A stretch of 64,000 bases of DNA, taken from contig CAIRAY010000090.1 in the NCBI GenBank assembly GCA_903876665.1, positions 1-64,000 on the forward strand, read 5' to 3'. The first letter of the stretch is position 1, and every line of letters begins with the position of its first letter. This stretch comes from an uncultured Fibrobacterota bacterium. Lineage in GTDB: Bacteria > Fibrobacterota > Fibrobacteria > Fibrobacterales > Fibrobacteraceae. The notes beneath the pieces were generated by a model, which saw nothing but the letters and a program-made list of their open reading frames with translations, was not told the origin of the DNA and did not search any database. Below are positions 46,620 through 54,863 of the stretch, in pieces. Position numbers and translations under genes: made by a program.

Positions 46620-46958
46620 TTAGGCCATTCTAGGCCATTTAAGGGACACCAACATGCAACGATTCCTGTCGTAGCAACCAGATGCCGAAGGGGCGCTGGA
46701 GGCCCTGACCAGGTAGTACCCTGCCATTCCGCCGGCCTCGCTCCAGGGGCGCATGCCTGCAGTCGTGAAGCCCGAGAGCGACCCATCGGAATGGTCGTCG
46801 GTGAATGATGCGGAATGGATGGGTGTCGCGCCCAGTAGGGCGCAAAACAAAAACGCAATTAGGGCTTTAGGGGGGGGGGGGCAATTTATGTGCCATAGGG
46901 AGGCAAAGGTAGAAAAGAAATTGCACACAATATATCCGGTTTCGGAGGGAGTACGCAA
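46620..46958 (-). pseudogene. Truncated secreted-protein gene
   Basis: An open frame encodes a signal peptide (KALIAFLFCALLGATPIHSA) followed by SFTDDHSDGSLSGFTTAGM, then WSEAGGMAGYYLV. This resembles the first strand of the LamG/carbohydrate-binding-like modules of secreted Fibrobacter-type enzymes. It stops after about 70 mature residues, where the toxin-antitoxin unit begins, so it is best read as a gene cut off by insertion. There is no good start codon with a ribosome-binding site. A C12 run (minus strand) precedes the signal peptide. Confidence 0.5.
46870..46881. repeat. G12/C12 homopolymer tract
   Basis: Twelve consecutive G on the plus strand (C on the minus strand), in frame before the signal peptide of the truncated secreted-protein gene. 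Tracts of this length slip readily and are classic phase-variation sites, but with the downstream gene truncated the function may be lost. The 425-base gap 46604-47028 holds only this and the remnant. Confidence 0.8.
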
Positions 46959-47028
46959 GGCGGGGGGATTTTTTCCATCATTTTACATATTATCACAAAA
47001 AAACCATTTATGTATATTATATGATAAC

Positions 47029-47643
47029 ATGAAAGGTATTATTTCCGACATGCGCCTATTGCAAAGTCACGCTCCAGCTATGGATCGGATCTTTCGGATT
47101 GGGGACTTGGCGATTCTTCTCCAAGCAGAGGGAAAGACTCTCCATGACCGTATCGCACGACTCATCGACAATCAATTGCTGGTTTCCATTTGCCGCGGAC
47201 TCTACGGAACCGAAGGTTGGACTTTGGAATCCGCAAGCGCAAGACTGTACCCGGAATCTTTTGTATCTGGTCCTTCCATGCTTGCCGAACACCTGATGAT
47301 TGGAACGGTGCCCACACAGCAACTCTTCTGTATCAAGACAGGCTTGCCACGAAGCTTTGACACGCCCCATGGTCAGATCGAATTCCACTCCATTCAACCC
47401 AAGCAATTATTTGGTTATGCGAGGCAAGGTCTTGTGAACAAAGCCAACCCGGAACGCGCCCTGCTAGACACCCTGTACTATCACCTGAGGGGTGAGAAGT
47501 TCTTCTTCGACCTTTTCTCGGATGTCAATATTAGTACCATCGACGCCAAGCTCTTCGCACAATATGTCGCAAAATTCCGCAACCCAAAATTCAAGGCCTT
47601 TGCACATGACTACTATCGCACCCGCAGTCAAAACAACGGATGA
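47029..47643 (+). CDS. abiEi: AbiEi-type antitoxin (type IV TA)
   Basis: A 204-residue protein of the AbiEi family: an N-terminal winged-helix (FRIGDLAILLQAEGKTLHDRIARL, then LVSICRGLYG) and the C-terminal part with YPESFVSGPSML, RQGLVNKANPERALLDTLYYH and FRNPKFKAF. AbiEi represses the operon and counters the AbiEii toxin. The start may be ATG 47029 or 47050; both lack a good ribosome-binding site. TTATCA and TGATAA repeats (about 46990-47028) flank the AT-rich promoter. It overlaps abiEii by 38 bases. Confidence 0.82.
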   Translation: MKGIISDMRLLQSHAPAMDRIFRIGDLAILLQAEGKTLHDRIARLIDNQLLVSICRGLYGTEGWTLESASARLYPESFVSGPSMLAEHLMIGTVPTQQLFCIKTGLPRSFDTPHGQIEFHSIQPKQLFGYARQGLVNKANPERALLDTLYYHLRGEKFFFDLFSDVNISTIDAKLFAQYVAKFRNPKFKAFAHDYYRTRSQNNG

Positions 47644-48334
47644 CCTATTGCTATGGTTCCTCGGGTACTTCGCGCAGAAGTTCCGCAACCGCGCCATTGT
47701 CAAAGGAGGCATGGTGCTCCGGCTCTTGAATTCGCCACGAGCCACCAATGACCTAGATATCTTGTTCGTACCGTTCTCTTCCAAGAAGGAAATTCTACCG
47801 GAGCTAGAGCAGGTACTTGCCGATGTGGATGAAATAGAATCCCAGGTGAGTGCCGACTCCAAGTGTATCCGTTGTAGAGTCCGCTATGGCAAGCTCCAAA
47901 TTCAGATTGAGGGCACCATTGCTGAGTCCTGCGAGTACGAATCCGTCAGCACAGTGAGCCACGGCGCGCCCCTCCTACTGGCCATCCAAAGACGAGACAT
48001 TGCCCTAGCCCATAAGATTGGCGCATGGAACGAGCGTGACCTGATGCGCGACCTATATGACATCCACTACTTCATTTCCGTTTTGGGGGTGAAACCGGAC
48101 CTGCTTACACTTGAAGAGCGGTTGCGGCATGTTTTTTCGGGACGAAAGAATCGCAGCAAGGCCATGACGATGTCCGAGCTGATCCACAAGATGGAGCTAG
48201 CCCATCGGAACCTGGATGCAAAGAGATTGAATGAAGAGCTTGGTGCGATTCTTTCCAAAAATGAGCGCGCGGGGCTTGACATGAAAATTAAGACGGGGTT
48301 GTACCGACTTATGGAAATGCTGCGGGGGAATTGA
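47606..48334 (+). CDS. abiEii: AbiEii-type nucleotidyltransferase toxin
   Basis: A 242-residue nucleotidyltransferase of the AbiEii/AbiGii family. The catalytic pattern GG(x)n-DxD is present: IVKGGMVLRLL (G34-G35) and TNDLDILF (D49, D51), with the later LLLAIQRRDIALAHKIGAWNERDLMRDLYDIHYF motif of the family. Such toxins block growth by modifying tRNA or GTP-linked targets during phage infection. I use ATG 47606 with AAGG upstream; the longer frame overlaps AbiEi too deeply. The 265 bases after it show no gene I can support. Confidence 0.88.
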   Translation: MTTIAPAVKTTDDLLLWFLGYFAQKFRNRAIVKGGMVLRLLNSPRATNDLDILFVPFSSKKEILPELEQVLADVDEIESQVSADSKCIRCRVRYGKLQIQIEGTIAESCEYESVSTVSHGAPLLLAIQRRDIALAHKIGAWNERDLMRDLYDIHYFISVLGVKPDLLTLEERLRHVFSGRKNRSKAMTMSELIHKMELAHRNLDAKRLNEELGAILSKNERAGLDMKIKTGLYRLMEMLRGN

Positions 48335-48599
48335 CCCAAGGCGCTTGGTCGAATACCAATACATGAATCAACAATAATACGGGGAATCCCGAGAGTGGTT
48401 CTTTCTTTAGAGCGACGAACCAGAGTCGAAAGGCAACATCACCTTGGCATGGGATGTGAATTTGAATATTTCGACCGTTGCCACACTTTGAACGCATGAA
48501 TCCTATTCTGGATTCATGTCGTCGTATTTCAGAGATAATTTTCTCTTATCGGCTAAACGCCCCTGTGCATTTGATTGGCCCTAATACCAAGGAGTCTCC

Positions 48600-50654
48600 A
48601 TGTTCTGGAAAAAATTGAAACTCACTCTCGGGATTCTGGCCTTGGCGGGTTCGGCACTGGCCGTGACTGGTGTGGTCATCAACCAGGCAGGCGCACCCCT
48701 TTCCGGCGTGGTGGTGACACTGGTGACGGAGGGAAGCACGGTGAACACAGATGTTGCGGGTCAGTTTACACTACTTGCCCAAGGATCGACCTCCCTGAAA
48801 TCCGGAGTTTCCCCCATTCGTATTGGAATGGTAAACGGGGCTCTGGAATTTTCTTTGCCACAAAGTGTCCGAGGATCCTTGCGCACTCTGGACATCCATG
48901 GCAAACAAATAAATTCCTTGCCCCTTCATCAGTTGAATGCAGGAACCCACCAGTACAGCCCGCTAGGAAACAATCCCGTGGCTCCGGGAATTTATGTGGT
49001 CCAATACCAGCTGGGCAGTGACCAGGGTATGATTCGGCTTGCGGTAACTAACTCTGCAGGCAAATCCAACGGACTTTTCCATTCCGCGAGGAACGTCCTT
49101 CGCCTTACTCCCCAAGGGGCGCTAGACTCCGTCAGTTTCACCAAAGCCGGTTACGCCTCCAAGCGCGTGGGCATTACCGATTATGCAGCAGACTTGGGTA
49201 ATGTAACCTTGGCAACCGAGGTCTCCACCTGCACACCAACCACAGGTGGCTGGCAGACCTGCGCCGCCAATGATCCCAAGGTCCGCATCGTCGGTCGCTC
49301 GAACATCGCCAACCCTTTGCGCCCTTCCATTTCCTGGTCGGGGAGCGCCATTCAATTTGCCTTCACCGGAACCTCGGCCAAAATTCACCTCTCGGGCCAT
49401 GGAAGTCTTTTCAATGTATTTCTAGATGGAAATGACTCGGTGCCCAGTCAGGTTCTGGATCTTTCCAATTCCACCGATACTTTGCATGTAGTGGCGACTG
49501 GGCTGAGCGCTGGAGATCATCGCATTACGGTTTACAAGCGCACCGAAGCTCAGTATGGCGACGCCGTTTTCTCCGGGGTTGAAGTCCTGGGCACCCTGAG
49601 TGATCTGCCCGCGGCCAAGACCCGCAAAATTGAATTCATCGGTAACTCCATCACCTGCGGTTACGGCAACCTGGTGGACGACCCCAATCACACCCAGTCC
49701 TTCCTGATCACCACGGAGGACCACTCCATTACCTACGCAGCGTTGGCGGCCCGTCACCTCAATGCCGAGGAGCATGCGGTCTGCGTTTCTGGTCGTGGCA
49801 TCTATCGCAACAACGACAACACCCAGACCGGAACCCTGCCCACCCTGTTTCCCCTGACCTCCTACAATTCAACCGCCACCTGGGATTTTTCGCGCTGGAC
49901 AGCCGACATCGTAGTCGCCAATTTGGGAACCAACGATTTCTACACCGGACCACCCGATTCGACTGGCTTCGTCACGGCCTGCATCAACTTTGTGAAGGCC
50001 ATCCGCACCCGCTATCCCAATGCCAAGGTCCTTATGGTTAATGGTCCCATGGTCTCGGATTATTACCCCACCAATCCGGCCACGGGACAACCCTACGCCA
50101 GCGAAACCATTTGGAAGCGGTATTTGGATGCGGCAAAAACGGCTCTCGTTGCCCAAGGGTTTTCCGGTGTGGATCGTCTCTCCATCCCTTCCCAATCCGC
50201 AGCGCTGAGCTACGGCGCGGACTGGCACCCCAGCCGGGGTGAACACGCCCTCATGGCTTCGCTCCTGGAAGCAAAAATCACCTCACTGGGCTGGCTCACT
50301 GCTACGACATCCAGCAGCTCGGTGGCAGGCTCCAGCTCCTCCATCACGAGCTCATCTAGTTCCTCCGTAGTTGCATCCAGCAGCAGTGCTGCCAGTGGAT
50401 CCAATATTTCCCTGAGTGGTACAACCTCTTTTCCGATGACCGTTGGAACCACTTACCAGGTAACCAGCACCTGCGCATCTGGACAGATCGCCTTTTCCAA
50501 GACCTGGAATGCTACCGATGGTTGTGCCATCAATGTCTTGATTGGCGGAGCAACAATAACGGACCCCACAAATTGTTGGGTTGCCGCAACCCCTCCCACC
50601 TCCTCCTTCCAAATGTCTACTCAAATTACCGGAACTTCAATATCCTGTAATTAG
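48600..50654 (+). CDS. CE2-type SGNH carbohydrate esterase, secreted, multidomain
   Basis: A 684-residue secreted enzyme (signal ending GSALA). Order: a carboxypeptidase-regulatory-like domain (20-75), a beta region (75-210), a jelly-roll (about 225-340: VRIVGRSNI; SGHGSLFNVFLDG) and an SGNH hydrolase (about 345-560) with GNSITCGYG (S350), ANLGTNDF and DWHPS (D541, H543). A Ser-rich linker (about 572-600) leads to a C-terminal domain shared with two deacetylases nearby. CE2 enzymes remove acetyl groups from xylan or similar polymers. A plausible start at ATG 48600 has AAGGAG upstream. Confidence 0.88.
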   Translation: MFWKKLKLTLGILALAGSALAVTGVVINQAGAPLSGVVVTLVTEGSTVNTDVAGQFTLLAQGSTSLKSGVSPIRIGMVNGALEFSLPQSVRGSLRTLDIHGKQINSLPLHQLNAGTHQYSPLGNNPVAPGIYVVQYQLGSDQGMIRLAVTNSAGKSNGLFHSARNVLRLTPQGALDSVSFTKAGYASKRVGITDYAADLGNVTLATEVSTCTPTTGGWQTCAANDPKVRIVGRSNIANPLRPSISWSGSAIQFAFTGTSAKIHLSGHGSLFNVFLDGNDSVPSQVLDLSNSTDTLHVVATGLSAGDHRITVYKRTEAQYGDAVFSGVEVLGTLSDLPAAKTRKIEFIGNSITCGYGNLVDDPNHTQSFLITTEDHSITYAALAARHLNAEEHAVCVSGRGIYRNNDNTQTGTLPTLFPLTSYNSTATWDFSRWTADIVVANLGTNDFYTGPPDSTGFVTACINFVKAIRTRYPNAKVLMVNGPMVSDYYPTNPATGQPYASETIWKRYLDAAKTALVAQGFSGVDRLSIPSQSAALSYGADWHPSRGEHALMASLLEAKITSLGWLTATTSSSSVAGSSSSITSSSSSSVVASSSSAASGSNISLSGTTSFPMTVGTTYQVTSTCASGQIAFSKTWNATDGCAINVLIGGATITDPTNCWVAATPPTSSFQMSTQITGTSISCN

Positions 50655-50750
50655 TCCTGCCTAAGTCGGAATATATGACTTCAATCAATTGCAGGAGAGA
50701 ATGGAATCTGAGGATACATTAGGAGGGATACCCTTTTACCCGAGACCTGA

Positions 50751-52256
50751 ATGAACCTCCGGAAACTTTCTTCCATCCTATTGGGAATGGCCATTGTCGG
50801 CTCTCTATTCAACTGCGCTGAATCTGCCCTGCCCAATGGACCTGGGGATATTTCTTCGAGCTCTGATGGGCAACTTACATCCAGTGGATTTCTGGGTAGT
50901 TCCTCGAATCCGGTGGATGGTGGTTCTTCCACGACGGGCTCCTCGTATACAGGCTCTTCCGAAACGGCCCAATCGGGAGGCTCTAGTTTGACAGGAACCA
51001 GCTCATCAAATGGCATTGCCCTTCCCCTAGGCAACGCACCATCGGTCAGCATCCTTCCTTGGAACGGCGCGAAGGGAGCCTATTCCATTATCATGGATGA
51101 TTTTTGTTTGGCAACCACAACCTCGCTGAGATGGGCGGACTCTGCGGCCTACGCACGCAATATGAGTATCGGATTTGCCATCGTCACGGGATCTTGCCAG
51201 GCCACCGACTGGGCCACGGCTAAGATCATGCTTGGGCACGGAAGCGAACCGGTGAACCATTCCTTTTCTCATGCAGCCGGCGCGACTCCCGTTGGACTCG
51301 AAGTAGACAGCAGCACGCACATGATCGAAACCAACACCGGATTTCGTCCAACATTTTTTGGCTACCCCATGGATGAGGGTTCTGATGCTGCTCAGGCGGA
51401 ACTCAAGGCACTTGGTTACCTGGGCTCCCGCAGCACAACCTACACGGTGTGGACCGATGCCCGCTTCAACAAGGTCGCCGGGTTCAACGGATTTACCCTG
51501 GCTTACGAACCCAAATCAAGCCCGACTTATCCACAACTTTCCTACGCAGATTCCGCCGTGGCGAGAGGGGTGTGGGGATTGCATGAATCTCACGGAGTTG
51601 CGGATAATTCCTATAATCAATGGACATCCCACGCAGAATTTGAAACCCATCTGGATCACCTGGCCGCCCTGCGTGACAAAGGCGACCTCTGGGTCGCACC
51701 CCCATCAAAGGTGATTCGTTACATCAAGTTATCGACCCTGGCAACTTGGACTTTGGTGCAGGCTACCGGAGCATTTGAAATTCATTGGACCACCCCTGCA
51801 GACACCTTGGCCCGGTACTCGGTTCCACTTCGTCTCCAGGTGTGTGGAGAATGGACCGCGACCCAATCCGGCACGAGCCTAAACGCAACCCTATCCGGTG
51901 GCCAAACAAAAATTTCCGCCAACCCTTCCCTGGGAACCGTAAGGATCACTCCGACGGGGGCAGGAAATTCTTTGTGCACAAATAATTCTGGATCCTCGAG
52001 CTCTAGCACTGCAACCTCCAGCGGGAGTGCCGGTGGCGGCGCCATCAGCATTACGGGTTCATTACAGCACCTCGTGGCGGGAACCTATTCGGCGACAACC
52101 TCCTGCACCGGAATGGTTAACCTTCAAGGCACTCGGGACATCAACGTGTCCATCAACGGATCCCCTAACATTGGCCTGGACTATTTGGCGGTCCCCGTTC
52201 CCGGACCCTCGTTCAACCTGGTCGTGACGGGCGATGTCACGGTCAGCTGTTACTAA
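50751..52256 (+). CDS. Polysaccharide deacetylase-like lipoprotein, paralogue 3, with extra C-terminal domain
   Basis: A 501-residue lipoprotein (lipobox SLFNC) with a long Ser/Gly/Thr linker (about 30-85). The NodB-like domain has ILPWNGAKGAYSIIMDDFC, HSFSH, RPTFFGYPMD and WGLHESHGVADNS; the Arg before ETHG in other copies is replaced here by His. A beta domain follows, then after another Ser-rich linker (about 400-425) a domain of about 75 residues with two Cys ending VTVSCY, which also occurs in the CE2 enzyme and in paralogue 4. Gene spacing to paralogue 4 is only 11 bases. Confidence 0.85.
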   Translation: MNLRKLSSILLGMAIVGSLFNCAESALPNGPGDISSSSDGQLTSSGFLGSSSNPVDGGSSTTGSSYTGSSETAQSGGSSLTGTSSSNGIALPLGNAPSVSILPWNGAKGAYSIIMDDFCLATTTSLRWADSAAYARNMSIGFAIVTGSCQATDWATAKIMLGHGSEPVNHSFSHAAGATPVGLEVDSSTHMIETNTGFRPTFFGYPMDEGSDAAQAELKALGYLGSRSTTYTVWTDARFNKVAGFNGFTLAYEPKSSPTYPQLSYADSAVARGVWGLHESHGVADNSYNQWTSHAEFETHLDHLAALRDKGDLWVAPPSKVIRYIKLSTLATWTLVQATGAFEIHWTTPADTLARYSVPLRLQVCGEWTATQSGTSLNATLSGGQTKISANPSLGTVRITPTGAGNSLCTNNSGSSSSSTATSSGSAGGGAISITGSLQHLVAGTYSATTSCTGMVNLQGTRDINVSINGSPNIGLDYLAVPVPGPSFNLVVTGDVTVSCY

Positions 52257-52267
52257 AGGATTTTCCG

Positions 52268-53809
52268 ATGAACCTGCATAACCATTTCAAAATTCTTTTC
52301 ACCGCAGCCCTCGCAAGTCAAATGGCGGGCTGTTCGGACAGTTCCTCCCCTACGGGTAGTTTGGATGTAAACAGTAGCACACTGAATGGTTCCAGCGGCA
52401 CAAATCTTTCTGAAGAAAATCAAGGCGGCTCCTCGGGCCAAATTCCTCTGGACTCATCCAGCGGTCCGCTGGGTGGCACCTCCTCGGGAGCGTCTTCGGG
52501 CATTACGAACACGAGCTCCTCCAACAGTGGCCCAGCAACCCTGGGGACAGCGCCCACCATCCGTATTCTCCCCTGGAATGGAGCCAAGGGCGCCTATTCC
52601 CTCATCATGGATGACTTCGGTGCCTGGGGCGCTAACGGCACCCACGCGTCCACTCCGCTGATCTGGGCCGATTCAGTCGCCCATCTACGGCAATTGCCCA
52701 TAGCCTTTGCCATCGTCACCGGGGATTGCCAGCCCGATGAATGGGCCGCAGCAAAAATCATGATGCAACATGGAAGTGAGCCTGTAAACCACTCCGCTAC
52801 CCATAGCCAGACCGAGGACCCAACAGCAAGCACAAACACAATCGAAGCGGAACTGGGATACCGCCCCACCTTTTACGGATATCCCTACGACGTGTCCACT
52901 CCCGCAATTCAGGCCACCTTGAAAACCCTGGGCTATATTGGCTCCCGTAGTTCGAATGTGGATACATCTTGGCCATTTAAACAATTCAATGCGGCAACCC
53001 ATACGGACGGATTCACCATCGTATTTGATGCCCGCCGACCTCCTCCAGCGGGAACATATTTTTATGCGGACAAAATGGACGCCTACGCAGACTCCGCCGT
53101 GTCCCGAGGCGAATGGGCTTTTCGCGAGACCCACGGAATTGCCGATGGTTCCTATGGTGAATGGACATCCAAAACTGAATTCCTAAATCACATGAATCAT
53201 TTGGCGAGCTTACGCGACAAAGGGGATCTTTGGGTTTCCACGCCTTCTACGATTCTGCGCTACATCAATCTATCCATCCAGGCGACCTGGAAAATGGTAA
53301 CCAAGGCTGATGCCCACGAATTGCAGTGGACCATTCCTACGGACACCCTGGGTAGATATTCTGTGCCCCTTCGCCTGGAAGTCTGCGGGGAATGGAGCGC
53401 AACCCAAGGGAGCACGAACCTCAATGCCACGATCTCCGCTGGGCAAACGAAATTCTCCGCCAACCCTTCCTTGGGAACAGTAAAACTCACTCCCACCGGC
53501 GCAGGGAATTCCATGTGCACCACTCCGTCGGAATCTTCGAGCTCGGGAGGAATAGCCCAAAGTAGCAACAGCAGTGGGGCTAACCCCCTAAGCCTTACCG
53601 AAACCAAACAGGAGATTGCGGCAGGCACCTACTCCGTAACCACGTCATGCGCAACCATGCTTCAATTCACTCCTCCCACAGGGAGCAACAATATCCATGT
53701 GACAATCAACGGTGTAGCCCATACGGGACTATATTCTCTTCAGGTCCCACCACCGGGGACTACCTTTGCGATGGTGGTGACTGGTGGAGCCGGCGTTCTC
53801 TGCTGGTAA
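52268..53809 (+). CDS. Polysaccharide deacetylase-like lipoprotein, paralogue 4, with extra C-terminal domain
   Basis: A 513-residue lipoprotein (lipobox QMAGC) with a long linker, then the NodB-like domain: ILPWNGAKGAYSLIMDDFG, HSATH, RPTFYGYPYD and WAFRETHGIADGSYGEW. Unlike the other copies it lacks Cys after the Asp pair (FGAWG insertion). A beta domain, a Ser-rich stretch with SSSGG, and a C-terminal two-Cys domain (TYSVTTSC ... AGVLCW) follow. It lies in tight series with paralogues 3 and 5. Confidence 0.85.
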   Translation: MNLHNHFKILFTAALASQMAGCSDSSSPTGSLDVNSSTLNGSSGTNLSEENQGGSSGQIPLDSSSGPLGGTSSGASSGITNTSSSNSGPATLGTAPTIRILPWNGAKGAYSLIMDDFGAWGANGTHASTPLIWADSVAHLRQLPIAFAIVTGDCQPDEWAAAKIMMQHGSEPVNHSATHSQTEDPTASTNTIEAELGYRPTFYGYPYDVSTPAIQATLKTLGYIGSRSSNVDTSWPFKQFNAATHTDGFTIVFDARRPPPAGTYFYADKMDAYADSAVSRGEWAFRETHGIADGSYGEWTSKTEFLNHMNHLASLRDKGDLWVSTPSTILRYINLSIQATWKMVTKADAHELQWTIPTDTLGRYSVPLRLEVCGEWSATQGSTNLNATISAGQTKFSANPSLGTVKLTPTGAGNSMCTTPSESSSSGGIAQSSNSSGANPLSLTETKQEIAAGTYSVTTSCATMLQFTPPTGSNNIHVTINGVAHTGLYSLQVPPPGTTFAMVVTGGAGVLCW

Positions 53810-53828
53810 TCATTCCCAAGGAATCCTC

Positions 53829-54863
53829 ATGAATTTACGCACAACACTCCTTTTAAATATTCTGGGACTTGCTCTCGCGTTTTCCATTTCTTCCGCTAAA
53901 ACCAATCCCCCGGAAATATCAGTATTGCCATGGAACGGCGCCAAGGGCGCATACTCCCTCATCATGGACGACTTTTGCATGTGGGACCGGATCAATGCGT
54001 CGTTGAAATGGGCGGACTCCGTGGCGAATGAGCGTAAGCTCAATATCGGATTTGCAGTGGCAACCGCATCCTGCCAAGCCGGAGAATGGGCCACGGCAAA
54101 GACCATGCTCGAGCACGGAAATGAACTGATCAGCCATTCGGTCAGCCACACCCATCCCAAAGACTGGACTGGCATGAGCGAAATCACCAATAGCACACAA
54201 ACTATTTTTGACCACACAGGATTTCGGCCGACATTTTTCGCCTACCCCTTTGACGAAGCCACGGACAGCACCCAGGCCGAGCTTGTGCGACAAGGATACT
54301 TGGGTGCGCGCAACTATGTCACCCGAACCTACACGGGAGCCGGCTTCAACTTCGCAGCCACTCTCAACGGCATTACCGCTGAATACGATGCACGCCAGCC
54401 TCCCCCACCGGATCCGAACGCACAGTACCAGACCTATGCCATGGATGCATACGCGGACTCAGCCGCATCCAAAGGGGCGTGGGCCTTGCGAGAAACACAC
54501 GGCATCGAAGATGGCTCCTGGGGAGCATGGTCCAAACCCGAATTTATCGCACACCTGGACCACCTGGTTCAGTTGCGTGACCGGGGCGAGCTCTGGATAG
54601 CGACGCCCTCCACAGTCATACGCTACGCCAATCTTTCCAGGCAGGCCCAATGGAGAGTCACGAAGATTTCCAATACCTATGAAGTGCAATGGACCACACC
54701 CAAAGACTCTCTGGCACGCTATGGCACACCACTAAGGATCCTTGTTGGCGGAAAATGGAAAGCGACTTTGGCGGGAAAGAATTTGGATGTAAAGATCACC
54801 GCAGAGGGCACTCAAATTTCAGTAAACCCCACATGGGGAATCCTTCGGTTGACTAGGCCTTGA
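53829..54863 (+). CDS. Polysaccharide deacetylase-like protein, paralogue 5, compact secreted form
   Basis: A 344-residue protein from ATG 53829 after AAGGAAT. It has an ordinary signal peptide (ending ISSAK) instead of a lipobox and no Ser-rich linkers or added C-terminal domain. The catalytic pattern is intact: LPWNGAKGAYSLIMDDFC, HSVSH, RPTFFAYPFD and WALRETHGIEDGSWGAW. The sequence is closest to paralogue 1 in the ARNYVTRTY region. It probably is soluble in the periplasm or secreted, so it may act away from the cell surface, unlike the lipid-anchored copies. It ends 11 bases inside the convergent regulator gene. Confidence 0.85.
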   Translation: MNLRTTLLLNILGLALAFSISSAKTNPPEISVLPWNGAKGAYSLIMDDFCMWDRINASLKWADSVANERKLNIGFAVATASCQAGEWATAKTMLEHGNELISHSVSHTHPKDWTGMSEITNSTQTIFDHTGFRPTFFAYPFDEATDSTQAELVRQGYLGARNYVTRTYTGAGFNFAATLNGITAEYDARQPPPPDPNAQYQTYAMDAYADSAASKGAWALRETHGIEDGSWGAWSKPEFIAHLDHLVQLRDRGELWIATPSTVIRYANLSRQAQWRVTKISNTYEVQWTTPKDSLARYGTPLRILVGGKWKATLAGKNLDVKITAEGTQISVNPTWGILRLTRP

